Source: Gammaproteobacteria bacterium (lineage in GTDB: Bacteria; Pseudomonadota; Gammaproteobacteria; HK1). Taken from it: a stretch of DNA of 64,000 nucleotides. Below the pieces are notes generated by a model. It saw only the letters and a list, made by a program, of their open reading frames with translations, did not search any database and was not told the DNA's origin. The stretch lies in assembly GCA_021773645.1 (NCBI GenBank), contig JAJFJU010000002.1, positions 103,365-167,364 of the forward strand, given 5' to 3'. How positions within the stretch are numbered: position 1 is the first letter of the stretch; the number at the start of each line of letters is the position of its first letter. Below, piece after piece: positions 53,305 to 61,417 of the stretch. A program made the translations under genes and the position numbers.

Positions 53305-55068
53305 ATGGTCGCCTGGTTTCGTCTTCGTGAGCATGCCGGCGTGAATGTGGCGAGTGCGATAGTGCGCGTGGCACCCGCCAGTCTGGTACAGCAGGTGCGG
53401 GATCCGTGGACCCTTGGTGTGGTACTGCTGGCGGCACTGCTGGCTATCCCGGTGCTGACCGTGGCCAGCTTTGTCTTTGTACCGGCTGGCGAAGTCTGGC
53501 GGCACCTGGTCGATACGGTACTCGCCGACTATGTGCTCAATTCTCTGGGGCTGATGGCGGGGGTGACCGTGGGCACGCTGGCACTCGGTGTCGGTAGCGC
53601 CTGGCTCACCACCATGTGCCGCTTTACCGGCTCGCGGATATTTGAGTGGGCACTGTTGTTACCGCTGGCCATGCCGGCCTACATCATCGCTTATACCTAT
53701 ACCGGTATGTTTGATTACGCTGGGCCGGTGCAAAGTGCCTTGCGTGGCTGGTTCGGCTGGCAGGGTGCCGCGGATTACTGGTTTCCGGAAATTCGTTCGC
53801 TTACCGGCGCCATCCTGATGCTTTCTCTGGTGCTCTATCCCTACGTTTATCTACTGGTTCGTGCCGCCTTTTTAGAGCAAGCAGGGCACATCCTGGATGT
53901 CAGTCGTACCCTGGGCTGTGGGCCGTACCGCAGCTTCTTCCGCGTTTCCTTGCCAGCGGCACGCCCCGCGCTGATTGCCGGTCTGTCGCTCGCTCTCATG
54001 GAGACGTTGGCTGACTACGGTACGGTTCAGTACTTTGGCGTGGCCACCTTTACCACTGGCATCTTCCGCACTTGGTTTGGATTGGGAGATAGTGCTGCCG
54101 CAGTGCAATTGGCGGCACTACTCATGCTGTTTGTATTTGCCCTGATCATGCTGGAACAAAGCTCCCGCAAGCGTGCCCGTTATCATAATCAGGAGAGTCG
54201 CTCGCGTCCGCTGCTTCACTATGAACTGACGGGATTACGTGGGGCGTTCGCCATTCTCGCTTGCACCATTCCTCTCTTCCTGGGGTTTTTATTGCCCTGC
54301 GCGCAGTTGGGAATATGGGCTGTGGCTACTGCTCCGGAGATGGTGGATGGAGAGTTTATTAGACTCACCCTGCACACCCTTGGTTTAGCTGGAGGAACCG
54401 CTGTGCTGGCGGTGGGGCTGGCCCTGTTCATGGGTTACGGTCGCCGTTTGCGGCCAACAAAGAGTGTCGGTGGTGCGGTGCGGCTGGCAGGGCTCGGTTA
54501 TGCCGTTCCGGGCACCGTCATTGCCATTGGGGTATTGCTACCCTTTTCCTGGCTGGATAACCAAATGGACAGCTGGGCGCGGGATACTCTGGGTATTTCA
54601 ACCGGCCTGATTCTGAGCGGTACGCTGGTGGCGCTGGTGTTTGCCTATCTGGTTCGCTTTCTCGCGGTTTCGTTACAGACGGTGGAGGCGGGGCTGGCAA
54701 AGATTACCGCCTCTATGGATGAGGCCGCACGCTCTCTGGGTTACCGGGCGCTGGAAATTGGCCTCAAGGTTCATGTCCCTATCATGCGCGGTAGTCTGCT
54801 CACCGCTGGTTTGCTGGTGTTTGTGGATGTCATGAAGGAATTGCCTGCGACCCTGATTCTGCGGCCCTTTAATTTCAATACCCTAGCGGTGCGGGCATAC
54901 GAACTGGCCGCTGACGAGCGCCTGGCCGATGCCTCTTCGGCAGCTATCGCCATCGTTCTTGCAGGCATCATCCCGGTTATTTTACTGAGTCGCTTAATTG
55001 CGCATTCCCGCGGGCGAGCCGCTCACACCCAGACGATTGCCGATCCAGATAACTCAGGTGTGTTGTAA
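53305..55068 (+). CDS. Iron ABC transporter permease (FbpB-like, two fused permease domains)
   Basis: The 587-residue permease has about 12 transmembrane helices in two BPD_transp_1 domains. Each has an EAA-type cytoplasmic loop that contacts the ATPase: LEQAGHILDVSRTLGCG...LPAARPALIAG, and ASMDEAARSLGYRALEIGLKVHVP. This fits the FbpB/SfuB arrangement. ATG 53305 lacks an obvious ribosome site; the true start could be up to 12 codons later at GTG 53341. It is followed after 21 nt by gcvT. Confidence 0.88.
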   Translation: MVAWFRLREHAGVNVASAIVRVAPASLVQQVRDPWTLGVVLLAALLAIPVLTVASFVFVPAGEVWRHLVDTVLADYVLNSLGLMAGVTVGTLALGVGSAWLTTMCRFTGSRIFEWALLLPLAMPAYIIAYTYTGMFDYAGPVQSALRGWFGWQGAADYWFPEIRSLTGAILMLSLVLYPYVYLLVRAAFLEQAGHILDVSRTLGCGPYRSFFRVSLPAARPALIAGLSLALMETLADYGTVQYFGVATFTTGIFRTWFGLGDSAAAVQLAALLMLFVFALIMLEQSSRKRARYHNQESRSRPLLHYELTGLRGAFAILACTIPLFLGFLLPCAQLGIWAVATAPEMVDGEFIRLTLHTLGLAGGTAVLAVGLALFMGYGRRLRPTKSVGGAVRLAGLGYAVPGTVIAIGVLLPFSWLDNQMDSWARDTLGISTGLILSGTLVALVFAYLVRFLAVSLQTVEAGLAKITASMDEAARSLGYRALEIGLKVHVPIMRGSLLTAGLLVFVDVMKELPATLILRPFNFNTLAVRAYELAADERLADASSAAIAIVLAGIIPVILLSRLIAHSRGRAAHTQTIADPDNSGVL

Positions 55069-55089
55069 GGAAACGGAGGGAAACTACCG

Positions 55090-56199
55090 ATGAATCATAG
55101 GACTGCCTTATATCCTCTCCATATTGAATGGGGTGCGAAGGTGGTGCCCTTTGCAGGCTGGGATATGCCGCTGCACTACGGCTCGCAGATCGCCGAGCAT
55201 CACGCGGTACGCCGTTGCGCCGGGCTCTTCGATGTCTCACATATGGCGGTGGTGGATATTTCTGGTGCCGATGCACGTCCATTCCTGCGTCAGCTGCTTG
55301 CTAATGATGTTGCCAAACTGGAGCATCCTGGGCAGGCACTTTATAGCTGCATGCTCAATGAAGCGGCAGGAATCATTGATGACCTGATCGCTTATCTGCG
55401 TCCAGGTGGGCGCTATCGCCTGGTGATGAATGCTGGCAATCGGGCAGGGGATCTCGCTTGGTTGCGTATCCGGGCGGCAAGCTTTGAGGTGCGCATTAGG
55501 GCGCGGGGCAATCTGGCTATTTTGGCTCTGCAAGGACCGGATGCAGAGAAGATTCTGATCCAGGTTCTCGATACACCACTGGGTGTGGCTGGTGCAAAAC
55601 TTGCCCCCTTTCATGGGGTTTGGAAAGGGGAATGGTTGATAGCGCGCACTGGCTATACAGGAGAGGATGGTTTTGAGCTGATCTTGCCCAATGCGGCGGC
55701 TGTTGAGTTGGCCACTGACTTGCACGACGCAGGGGTTATCCCGGTTGGTCTGGGCGCACGCGATACTCTGCGCTTGGAGGCTGCACTTAACCTGCACGGT
55801 TCAGATATGGACGAGAGCCTAAATCCCCTGGAGACGGGGCTAGGTTGGACCGTTGCCTGGGAGCCGGAAGAGCGTGAATTTATTGGTCGCGATGCGCTGG
55901 GCGCGAGTCGCGAGCATGGTGCGGCTTGGCGGCGTGCTGGGCTCGTTTTGGATGGTCCGGGCATTCCCCGTGGCGGCCAGTTAGTACATTTTGTAGATGG
56001 CAGTCAGGGCGTTGTGACCAGCGGTGGATTTTCGCCCACGCTGGCCAAGGGAATTGCCTTGGCTCGTATTCCGGCAGACTGTGCGGGCGCGGATACGATG
56101 GAAATTGAAATCCGTGGGCGACGGGTGGCAGCGCATCGTATACGCCCGCCTTTTGTGGCCCGAGGTGCCGGTTTGCAGGGCGCTGAAGTTGTGGCCTAA
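55090..56199 (+). CDS. gcvT: Glycine cleavage system T protein (aminomethyltransferase)
   Basis: The 369-residue protein releases ammonia from the methylaminolipoyl H protein and forms 5,10-methylene-THF. It has PFAGWDMPLHYGSQIAEHHAVR (family start), GYTGEDGFE (Asp site), GLGARDTLRLEAALNLHGSDMDE and EFIGRDAL. Translation follows AAGGAAACGGAGG. It starts 21 nt after the iron permease gene, so no room remains for a glycine riboswitch and it may be co-transcribed from the Fur-box promoter. Confidence 0.95.
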   Translation: MNHRTALYPLHIEWGAKVVPFAGWDMPLHYGSQIAEHHAVRRCAGLFDVSHMAVVDISGADARPFLRQLLANDVAKLEHPGQALYSCMLNEAAGIIDDLIAYLRPGGRYRLVMNAGNRAGDLAWLRIRAASFEVRIRARGNLAILALQGPDAEKILIQVLDTPLGVAGAKLAPFHGVWKGEWLIARTGYTGEDGFELILPNAAAVELATDLHDAGVIPVGLGARDTLRLEAALNLHGSDMDESLNPLETGLGWTVAWEPEEREFIGRDALGASREHGAAWRRAGLVLDGPGIPRGGQLVHFVDGSQGVVTSGGFSPTLAKGIALARIPADCAGADTMEIEIRGRRVAAHRIRPPFVARGAGLQGAEVVA

Positions 56200-56244
56200 T
56201 AGGCTGCTTGAAGCATGTCCAAAGCGTAGTGAAAGGGGATAAAG

Positions 56245-56640
56245 ATGAGCGAGATACCTGGGGACCTCAAGTACGCCAAGACCCATGAATGGGTGCGGCG
56301 AGAAGACGATGGGCGGGTCACCATCGGTATTACCGATCATGCTCAGGAGGAGCTGGGAGATTTGGTCTATGTTGAGCAGCCAGAGCTGGATAGAGAGCTC
56401 GCGGCCGCTGAGGATATGGCGGTAGTGGAGTCAGTCAAGGCCGCCTCGGATCTCTATAGCCCGGTGACGGGTCGGGTGGTGGAGGTCAATGAGGCACTCG
56501 CCGATACCCCAGAGCTGATTAACTCTGACCCTTATGGTGAAGGCTGGATTCTACGTTTGCAGCCAGCGGCAGATGCCGACTTCGATGCCTTGCTCGATAG
56601 CGAAGGTTATGCAGCAGTAGCCGCTGCCGGGGACGACTAG
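56245..56640 (+). CDS. gcvH: Glycine cleavage system H protein
   Basis: The 131-residue lipoyl carrier shuttles methylamine between P and T proteins. The lipoylated Lys is in [13 protein letters not shown], preceded by the family start ([26 protein letters not shown]). AAAGGGG precedes the ATG. It lies between gcvT and gcvPA. Confidence 0.96.
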   Translation: MSEIPGDLKYAKTHEWVRREDDGRVTIGITDHAQEELGDLVYVEQPELDRELAAAEDMAVVESVKAASDLYSPVTGRVVEVNEALADTPELINSDPYGEGWILRLQPAADADFDALLDSEGYAAVAAAGDD

Positions 56641-56663
56641 CAGCCTGCTAGGTAACTCAATCG

Positions 56664-58013
56664 ATGCCCTATATTCCTCACACTGAGGCCGAAAGCGCGG
56701 CGATGCTGGCCGCTATTGGTGTCTCTTCCACCGAAGAATTATTCGACGAAATTCCTGCAGAGTTGCGGGTGGGCGAGCTGGCGGCTATGCCCGCGGCACT
56801 CAACGAGATTGAGATAGCCCATTTGATGGAGGGGCGTGCGGCTCAGGATGCCATCGGCAGTTGTTTCTTAGGTGCCGGTGCCTACGACCATCACATTCCT
56901 GCCGCGGTATGGGAAATTGTCGGGCGCGGCGAATTTTATTCTGCCTATACCCCCTATCAGGCCGAGGCCAGCCAGGGCACGCTGCAGCTGATTTACGAAT
57001 ACCAGAGCATGATGACGGCACTGACGGCCATGGATGTCGCCAATGCCTCGCTCTATGACGGTGCCAGTGCGTTGGCTGAGGCGGTACTGATGGCGGTTCG
57101 TCTGAATCGCAAATCGGCTTCACGTCGGGTGCTGTTTCCTACCACCGTACATCCCCGGTATCGCCAAGTGGTGCAAAGTTTGGTGGGCAACCAGGGTATC
57201 AAGTTGGTGGACTTGCCCTACGATGAAAGTGGACGTGTCGATCCGGCTGCGCTGGCCTATGGCGAGTCTGATTGCGCCGCTTTAGTGATATCACAACCCA
57301 ATTTTTTCGGTGCGCTGGAAGAGGTGGATGAGCTCACCAATAAGGCCCACGCCAATGGCCTGTTGGTCATCGCGGTGGTTAATCCGGTGGCGCTCGCCAT
57401 CCTAAAGCCTCCGGGAGAGTGGGGCGAGACGGGTGCGGATATTGTTTGTGGGGAGGGTCAGCCACTGGGCATTCCGTTGTCCTCGGGTGGGCCCTATTTT
57501 GGATTCATGGCTTGTCGTCAGGCCCACGTGCGGCAGATGCCTGGGCGCATTGTTGGTCGCACCGAAGATCTTGACGGAAAAACGGGTTTCACCCTTACCC
57601 TACAGGCCCGCGAGCAGCATATCCGTCGCTCCAAGGCGACTTCCAATATCTGTACCAATCAGGGCCTGATGGTTACCGCTGCTACCATTAGTATGGCGAT
57701 CCTTGGCCCCGAAGGCTTGGCCGCTAAGGCCACCGCCTGTCATGCCAACACGGCGGCGCTGAAGGCTACGCTGACCGCTCTGGATGGCGTCGAGTTGGTT
57801 TTTGAGGCGCCTTTTTTCCACGAGTTTGTCATCCGATTGGCCGCCCCAGTCGCGGAGATTCTGCCGGCCCTGGCGGGGCAAAATATTCTCGCTGGGCTGG
57901 ATCTCGGTAACGACTATCCTGAATTAAAGAATTGCCTGCTCGTTTGTGCCACGGAAAAACGCACCACGAGTGAAATAGACGCCTATGTTCGGAGCCTAAA
58001 GCAATTGCTTTAG
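56664..58013 (+). CDS. gcvPA: Glycine dehydrogenase (decarboxylating) subunit 1
   Basis: The 449-residue subunit pairs with GcvPB to form the P protein, which decarboxylates glycine. It has the split-P family start ([18 protein letters not shown]), [14 protein letters not shown] and [14 protein letters not shown]. GcvPA lacks the PLP lysine, which is in GcvPB. A tpx gene separates it from gcvPB. Confidence 0.95.
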   Translation: MPYIPHTEAESAAMLAAIGVSSTEELFDEIPAELRVGELAAMPAALNEIEIAHLMEGRAAQDAIGSCFLGAGAYDHHIPAAVWEIVGRGEFYSAYTPYQAEASQGTLQLIYEYQSMMTALTAMDVANASLYDGASALAEAVLMAVRLNRKSASRRVLFPTTVHPRYRQVVQSLVGNQGIKLVDLPYDESGRVDPAALAYGESDCAALVISQPNFFGALEEVDELTNKAHANGLLVIAVVNPVALAILKPPGEWGETGADIVCGEGQPLGIPLSSGGPYFGFMACRQAHVRQMPGRIVGRTEDLDGKTGFTLTLQAREQHIRRSKATSNICTNQGLMVTAATISMAILGPEGLAAKATACHANTAALKATLTALDGVELVFEAPFFHEFVIRLAAPVAEILPALAGQNILAGLDLGNDYPELKNCLLVCATEKRTTSEIDAYVRSLKQLL

Positions 58014-58079
58014 GAGGCTGTTGGACCCAGGACTCTTCGGGCCGAACGGAAGTTTTAAAAAATAGTAAAGGAGATGAAA

Positions 58080-58577
58080 ATGGCCACAATTACACTGAAA
58101 GGCAATCCGGTTAATACCAATGGTGAGCTTCCGGCGGTCGGAAGCAGCGCTCCGGATTTCGTCCTGGTCGATAAGGATTTGAATGACGTTAGCCTGGCGG
58201 ATTATGCCGGCAAGAAAAAACTGCTTAACATCGTTCCTAGCTTAGATACGCCCACCTGTCAGGTCTCTACGCACAAGTTTAACGAGCACGCCAAGGCTCA
58301 TCCCGATACTGTAATTCTCGTTATTTCCTGCGATCTTCCCTTTGCACAGGGACGTTTCTGCGGCGATGAAGGGCTGGATAATGTTGTCACACTATCGCTG
58401 ATGCGGAGCCGTAATTTCGCTAAGGACTACGGTGTGCTGCTACAGGACGGCCCTATAGCGGGTATTGCCACCCGTGCTGTCGTTGTGCTGGATGAGAATA
58501 ACCAGGTGAAGTACACCCAGCTAGTTGCGGAAATTGCCGACGAACCGGATTACGAGGTAGCCCTGGCTGCGCTGTAG
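58080..58577 (+). CDS. tpx: Thiol peroxidase Tpx
   Basis: The 165-residue periplasmic/cytosolic peroxiredoxin reduces peroxides through the peroxidatic Cys in [12 protein letters not shown] and the resolving Cys in [13 protein letters not shown], both in Tpx-type motifs. ATG 58080 is preferred: AAGGAG sits 6 nt upstream, while the ATG at 58074 directly abuts it. It is inserted between gcvPA and gcvPB with gaps of about 66 and 44 nt. Confidence 0.95.
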   Translation: MATITLKGNPVNTNGELPAVGSSAPDFVLVDKDLNDVSLADYAGKKKLLNIVPSLDTPTCQVSTHKFNEHAKAHPDTVILVISCDLPFAQGRFCGDEGLDNVVTLSLMRSRNFAKDYGVLLQDGPIAGIATRAVVVLDENNQVKYTQLVAEIADEPDYEVALAAL

Positions 58578-58621
58578 CCCGCAGCGTTCTCTATCTGTCG
58601 CTACCTGATGACAAGGAATAT

Positions 58622-60085
58622 GTGGTGTTGATTTTCGAACGCTCCTCTCCGGGGCGACACAGTCGCTCCCAGCTAGCCCATAGCGATGTCGCGCTTGCGC
58701 CCTTGCCAGAGCGCTTTTTGCGTAAGACACCACCCGCACTGCCTGAGGTGTCAGAGCTGCAGGCAGTGCGCCATTACACCCGTCTGTCGCAGAAGAATTT
58801 TTCCGTGGATACGCATTTCTATCCGCTGGGTTCCTGCACCATGAAGTACAACCCGCGGATCTGTAACACCCTGGCCAGTCTGCCAGGTTTTTCCGGGCGC
58901 CATCCCGCAGCACCGGCATCCCACAGCCAGGGCGTGCTCGCCTGCCTTTACGAGTTGCAGGAATACCTCAAGGAAATGACCGGCATGGCAGCCGTGACCC
59001 TGGCACCCATGGCGGGTGCCCAAGGGGAATTTACCGGGGTGGCGATGATTCGCGCCTACCACGAGGAGCGTGGCGACTTCGGACGGCGAGAGATTCTCAT
59101 TCCCGATGCCGCTCATGGTACAAATCCCGCGTCGGCGGTGATGTGCGGCTATAAGGTTCGGGAGATTCCTACGGCTGCCAATGGCGATCTGGATGTCGAT
59201 GCTCTGGCTGCGGTCGTGGGGCCGGAGACTGCAGGCATCATGCTCACCAATCCCTCTACTCTCGGGCTTTTTGAGCGCCAGATCGTCAAGATCGCAAAGC
59301 TGATTCATGACGCCGGTGGCCTGCTCTATTACGATGGCGCCAATCTGAATGCCCTGCTGGGCAAGGTGCGTCCCGGCGATATGGGCTTTGACGTGGTGCA
59401 TATCAACGTCCACAAAACTTTCGCTTCTCCCCACGGCGGCGGTGGGCCGGGCGCGGGGCCGGTGGGTGTCAGCGAACGTCTGCAGCCCTTCCTTCCAGTG
59501 CCGCTCGCCAGCTATGACGGTGTTAGCTACGCGTGGGAGGAAGAGGACGAGCATCCCCAGAGCATCGGCCGCCTATCGGCCTTTGGTGGCAATATCGGGG
59601 TGCTATTGCGCACCTATATTTATGCACGAATTCTGGGTCGCGAGGGACTCGCGCGGGTGTCGGAGTACGCGGCCCTCAATGCCAACTATCTGGCAGTGCG
59701 TTTGCAAGAGGCCGGATTTACCTTGGCCTATCCCAAGCGCCGGGCAAGTCATGAATTTATTCTGACGATGAAAAAGGAGGCCCGCGAACACGGTGCCACT
59801 GCCATGGATTTTGCCAAACGTCTGTTGGACTACGGCTACCACGCGCCCACCACTTATTTCCCCATGCTGGTGCCCGAGTGCCTGCTCATCGAACCGACGG
59901 AAACCGAGAGTAAGGCCGAACTGGATGGCTTTGTGGAAGCGATGATAAAAATTGCTGGAGAGGCGAAGGACCGTATTCAGTATCTCAAGGGTGCGCCCTA
60001 CGACCAGCCAGTACGCCGTCTCGATGATGTTCGCGCCGCGAGGAATTTGGATCTGGCCTGGAAGTCGGATAGCGAGGTCAGTTAA
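58622..60085 (+). CDS. gcvPB: Glycine dehydrogenase (decarboxylating) subunit 2
   Basis: The 487-residue subunit carries the PLP-binding Lys in [20 protein letters not shown] and the substrate motifs [14 protein letters not shown] and [12 protein letters not shown]. With GcvPA it forms the split glycine decarboxylase. The start is GTG 58622 or 58625, behind AAGGAA. It is convergent with moeB/thiF; the two stops are one base apart. Confidence 0.95.
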   Translation: MVLIFERSSPGRHSRSQLAHSDVALAPLPERFLRKTPPALPEVSELQAVRHYTRLSQKNFSVDTHFYPLGSCTMKYNPRICNTLASLPGFSGRHPAAPASHSQGVLACLYELQEYLKEMTGMAAVTLAPMAGAQGEFTGVAMIRAYHEERGDFGRREILIPDAAHGTNPASAVMCGYKVREIPTAANGDLDVDALAAVVGPETAGIMLTNPSTLGLFERQIVKIAKLIHDAGGLLYYDGANLNALLGKVRPGDMGFDVVHINVHKTFASPHGGGGPGAGPVGVSERLQPFLPVPLASYDGVSYAWEEEDEHPQSIGRLSAFGGNIGVLLRTYIYARILGREGLARVSEYAALNANYLAVRLQEAGFTLAYPKRRASHEFILTMKKEAREHGATAMDFAKRLLDYGYHAPTTYFPMLVPECLLIEPTETESKAELDGFVEAMIKIAGEAKDRIQYLKGAPYDQPVRRLDDVRAARNLDLAWKSDSEVS

Positions 60086-60086
60086 A

Positions 60087-60857
60087 TCAGACCTCCAAGG
60101 CGTTTGCTTCGGATTTCCCACCACAGACCGGGCAGGCTGGGTCTTTAGCAAGTTTTACGTTTCGCCAGTGCATGGTGCTGGCATCCAGCAATAGCAGTCT
60201 GCCTGCCAGGGTACCGGGTTGATTGAGGAGTATCTTGAGCGTTTCCGCCGCCTGGATGCTGCCAATGATGCCAAGCAAAGGCGCAAAGGCACCTGCCCGG
60301 CTACAGGCCTCTCCGGCGTCGCCGTCGTCTTCATAAAGACAGCGGTAACAAGGGCTGTCTTCTTTCTCCGGCAGAAAAACGCTCACTTGCCCCTCCATGC
60401 GTACTGCAGCTCCCGAGACTAACGGTGTGCCAGTCTGTACACAGGCTGCATTGAGGGTGAAACGGGTCTCGAAATTGTCACTGGCATCCACCACCACATC
60501 GGCCCGGGATATCTCCGCTATCAGCTCATCTCCCTCTAACTCCCGGCTGACTCGGGTAACGTGCACCTCGGGATTGAGCGCGGCCACCATGTCGGCTGCG
60601 GAATCGACCTTGTTACGGCCGATGTCTCTGGTTTTGTGAATGATCTGGCGTTGCAGGTTAGAGAGTTCAACATGGTCATAGTCCGCCAGCACCAATTCGC
60701 CCACTCCGGCCGAGGCTAAGTACATCACGGCAGGCGCACCCAGTCCGCCGAGGCCAATTACCAGTACCCTTGAATCGAGAAGTAGCTGCTGCCCCTCAAC
60801 TCCAATTTCCGGCAACATGATGTGTCGGCTGTAACGTTCAAGTTGTGCTTTTTTCAT
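60087..60857 (-). CDS. ThiF/MoeB/HesA-family adenylyltransferase
   Basis: The 256-residue E1-like enzyme adenylates the C-terminus of a sulfur carrier (ThiS or MoaD). It has the ATP loop VIGLGGLGAPAVMYLASAGVG (beginning at about residue 33), the Arg region SNLQRQIIH, and zinc CxxC pairs (CYRC, CPVC). MoeB versus ThiF cannot be settled. ATG 60857 is the family start (KKAQLERYSRHIMLPEIG); the in-frame codons upstream give an unrelated tail. Confidence 0.9.
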   Translation of the reverse strand: MKKAQLERYSRHIMLPEIGVEGQQLLLDSRVLVIGLGGLGAPAVMYLASAGVGELVLADYDHVELSNLQRQIIHKTRDIGRNKVDSAADMVAALNPEVHVTRVSRELEGDELIAEISRADVVVDASDNFETRFTLNAACVQTGTPLVSGAAVRMEGQVSVFLPEKEDSPCYRCLYEDDGDAGEACSRAGAFAPLLGIIGSIQAAETLKILLNQPGTLAGRLLLLDASTMHWRNVKLAKDPACPVCGGKSEANALEV

Positions 60858-61038
60858 GTGGATTAGTTTCGGGCAGGGGGGTGTTTGAGGCAAGGCAAGC
60901 TGCCCTACGGATCCGTGTTGATTTTGTCCCGTACTCACGAGCACTAGGGGCGAGGGTTTTTATCCACCTCCGACCGGAGGTCGGTGGAAACAAGGCGTAA
61001 CCTGAGAGATTTGAAGCGGGTGAAAAACAGGGGGTAAT
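60858..61038. other. Intergenic region between moeB-like gene and tRNA-Met fragment
   Basis: No gene is seen. ACCTCC-GACC-GGAGGT, a perfect 6-bp stem with a 4-nt loop, lies at about 60969-60984 within a GGTGG-flanked block. It might end the phage-side or tRNA transcript, but lacks a T-run. Confidence 0.45.
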
Positions 61039-61086
61039 TGGTGGCTACGGGTGGACTCGAACCACCGACCTCAGCATTATGAGTGC
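61039..61086 (-). other. 3' half of tRNA-Met (CAT), likely prophage attachment site
   Basis: On the minus strand the sequence runs from the anticodon loop CTCATAA through TGCTGAGG, the T arm GGTGGTTCGAGTCCACC and the 3' acceptor strand CGTAGCCACCA. The 5' half (acceptor, D arm) is missing: upstream of GCACTCATAA the sequence no longer pairs with TGCTG. The break falls in the anticodon arm, the usual crossover zone for tRNA-targeting integrases, and phage genes begin just beyond it. I interpret it as the displaced original 3' end at one prophage boundary; the intact tRNA should be at the far side. Confidence 0.78.
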
Positions 61087-61201
61087 GAAAATTATATCTA
61101 AGTCGTTGTTTTAACTATAAAAGTGTTTCGGGAGCCCGCAGCCTTACGCCTATGATTACTTATCGGCGTTTTGGGTAGTCCCGAAGAATTCCCGAACGAT
61201 T

Positions 61202-61417
61202 TTATACCTGATAAACCTCTGCCGGTGCCGCCGCTGTAGGCTGTGCCCGGCCGTCTCTAACCGTAACCGAATCCCCGATCGATATACCGCCTGGATCTGA
61301 AACCAAGGCGATCCCGCATGGTGTTGCGACGTGAAGCTCCCCACCCTGTATCGCCACCACTTCCCCCGCGGTGTCGCCTCGGGGATTGATGATCTCCCTT
61401 AGTGCGTCGATGCTCAT
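61202..61417 (-). CDS. Small phage protein of unknown function
   Basis: The 71-residue protein starts MSIDALREIINPRG and contains a short beta-rich core (GEVVAIQGGELHVATPCG, ISIGDSVTVRDG) that resembles a single baseplate-type OB-like hairpin. No named family is recognised. It overlaps the tail protein stop as ATGA, so it is translated after it, the last gene before the tRNA scar. Confidence 0.7.
   Translation of the reverse strand: MSIDALREIINPRGDTAGEVVAIQGGELHVATPCGIALVSDPGGISIGDSVTVRDGRAQPTAAAPAEVYQV

Noticed and set aside
55069..55089. Glycine riboswitch before gcvT
   Set aside because: Only 21 nt separate gcvT from the upstream gene, too short for a riboswitch.
13212..60085. Reductive glycine pathway from formate dehydrogenase plus glycine cleavage genes
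   Set aside because: The gene sets are 38 kb apart and no formate-THF ligase or FolD is present. The directions of the reactions are unknown.
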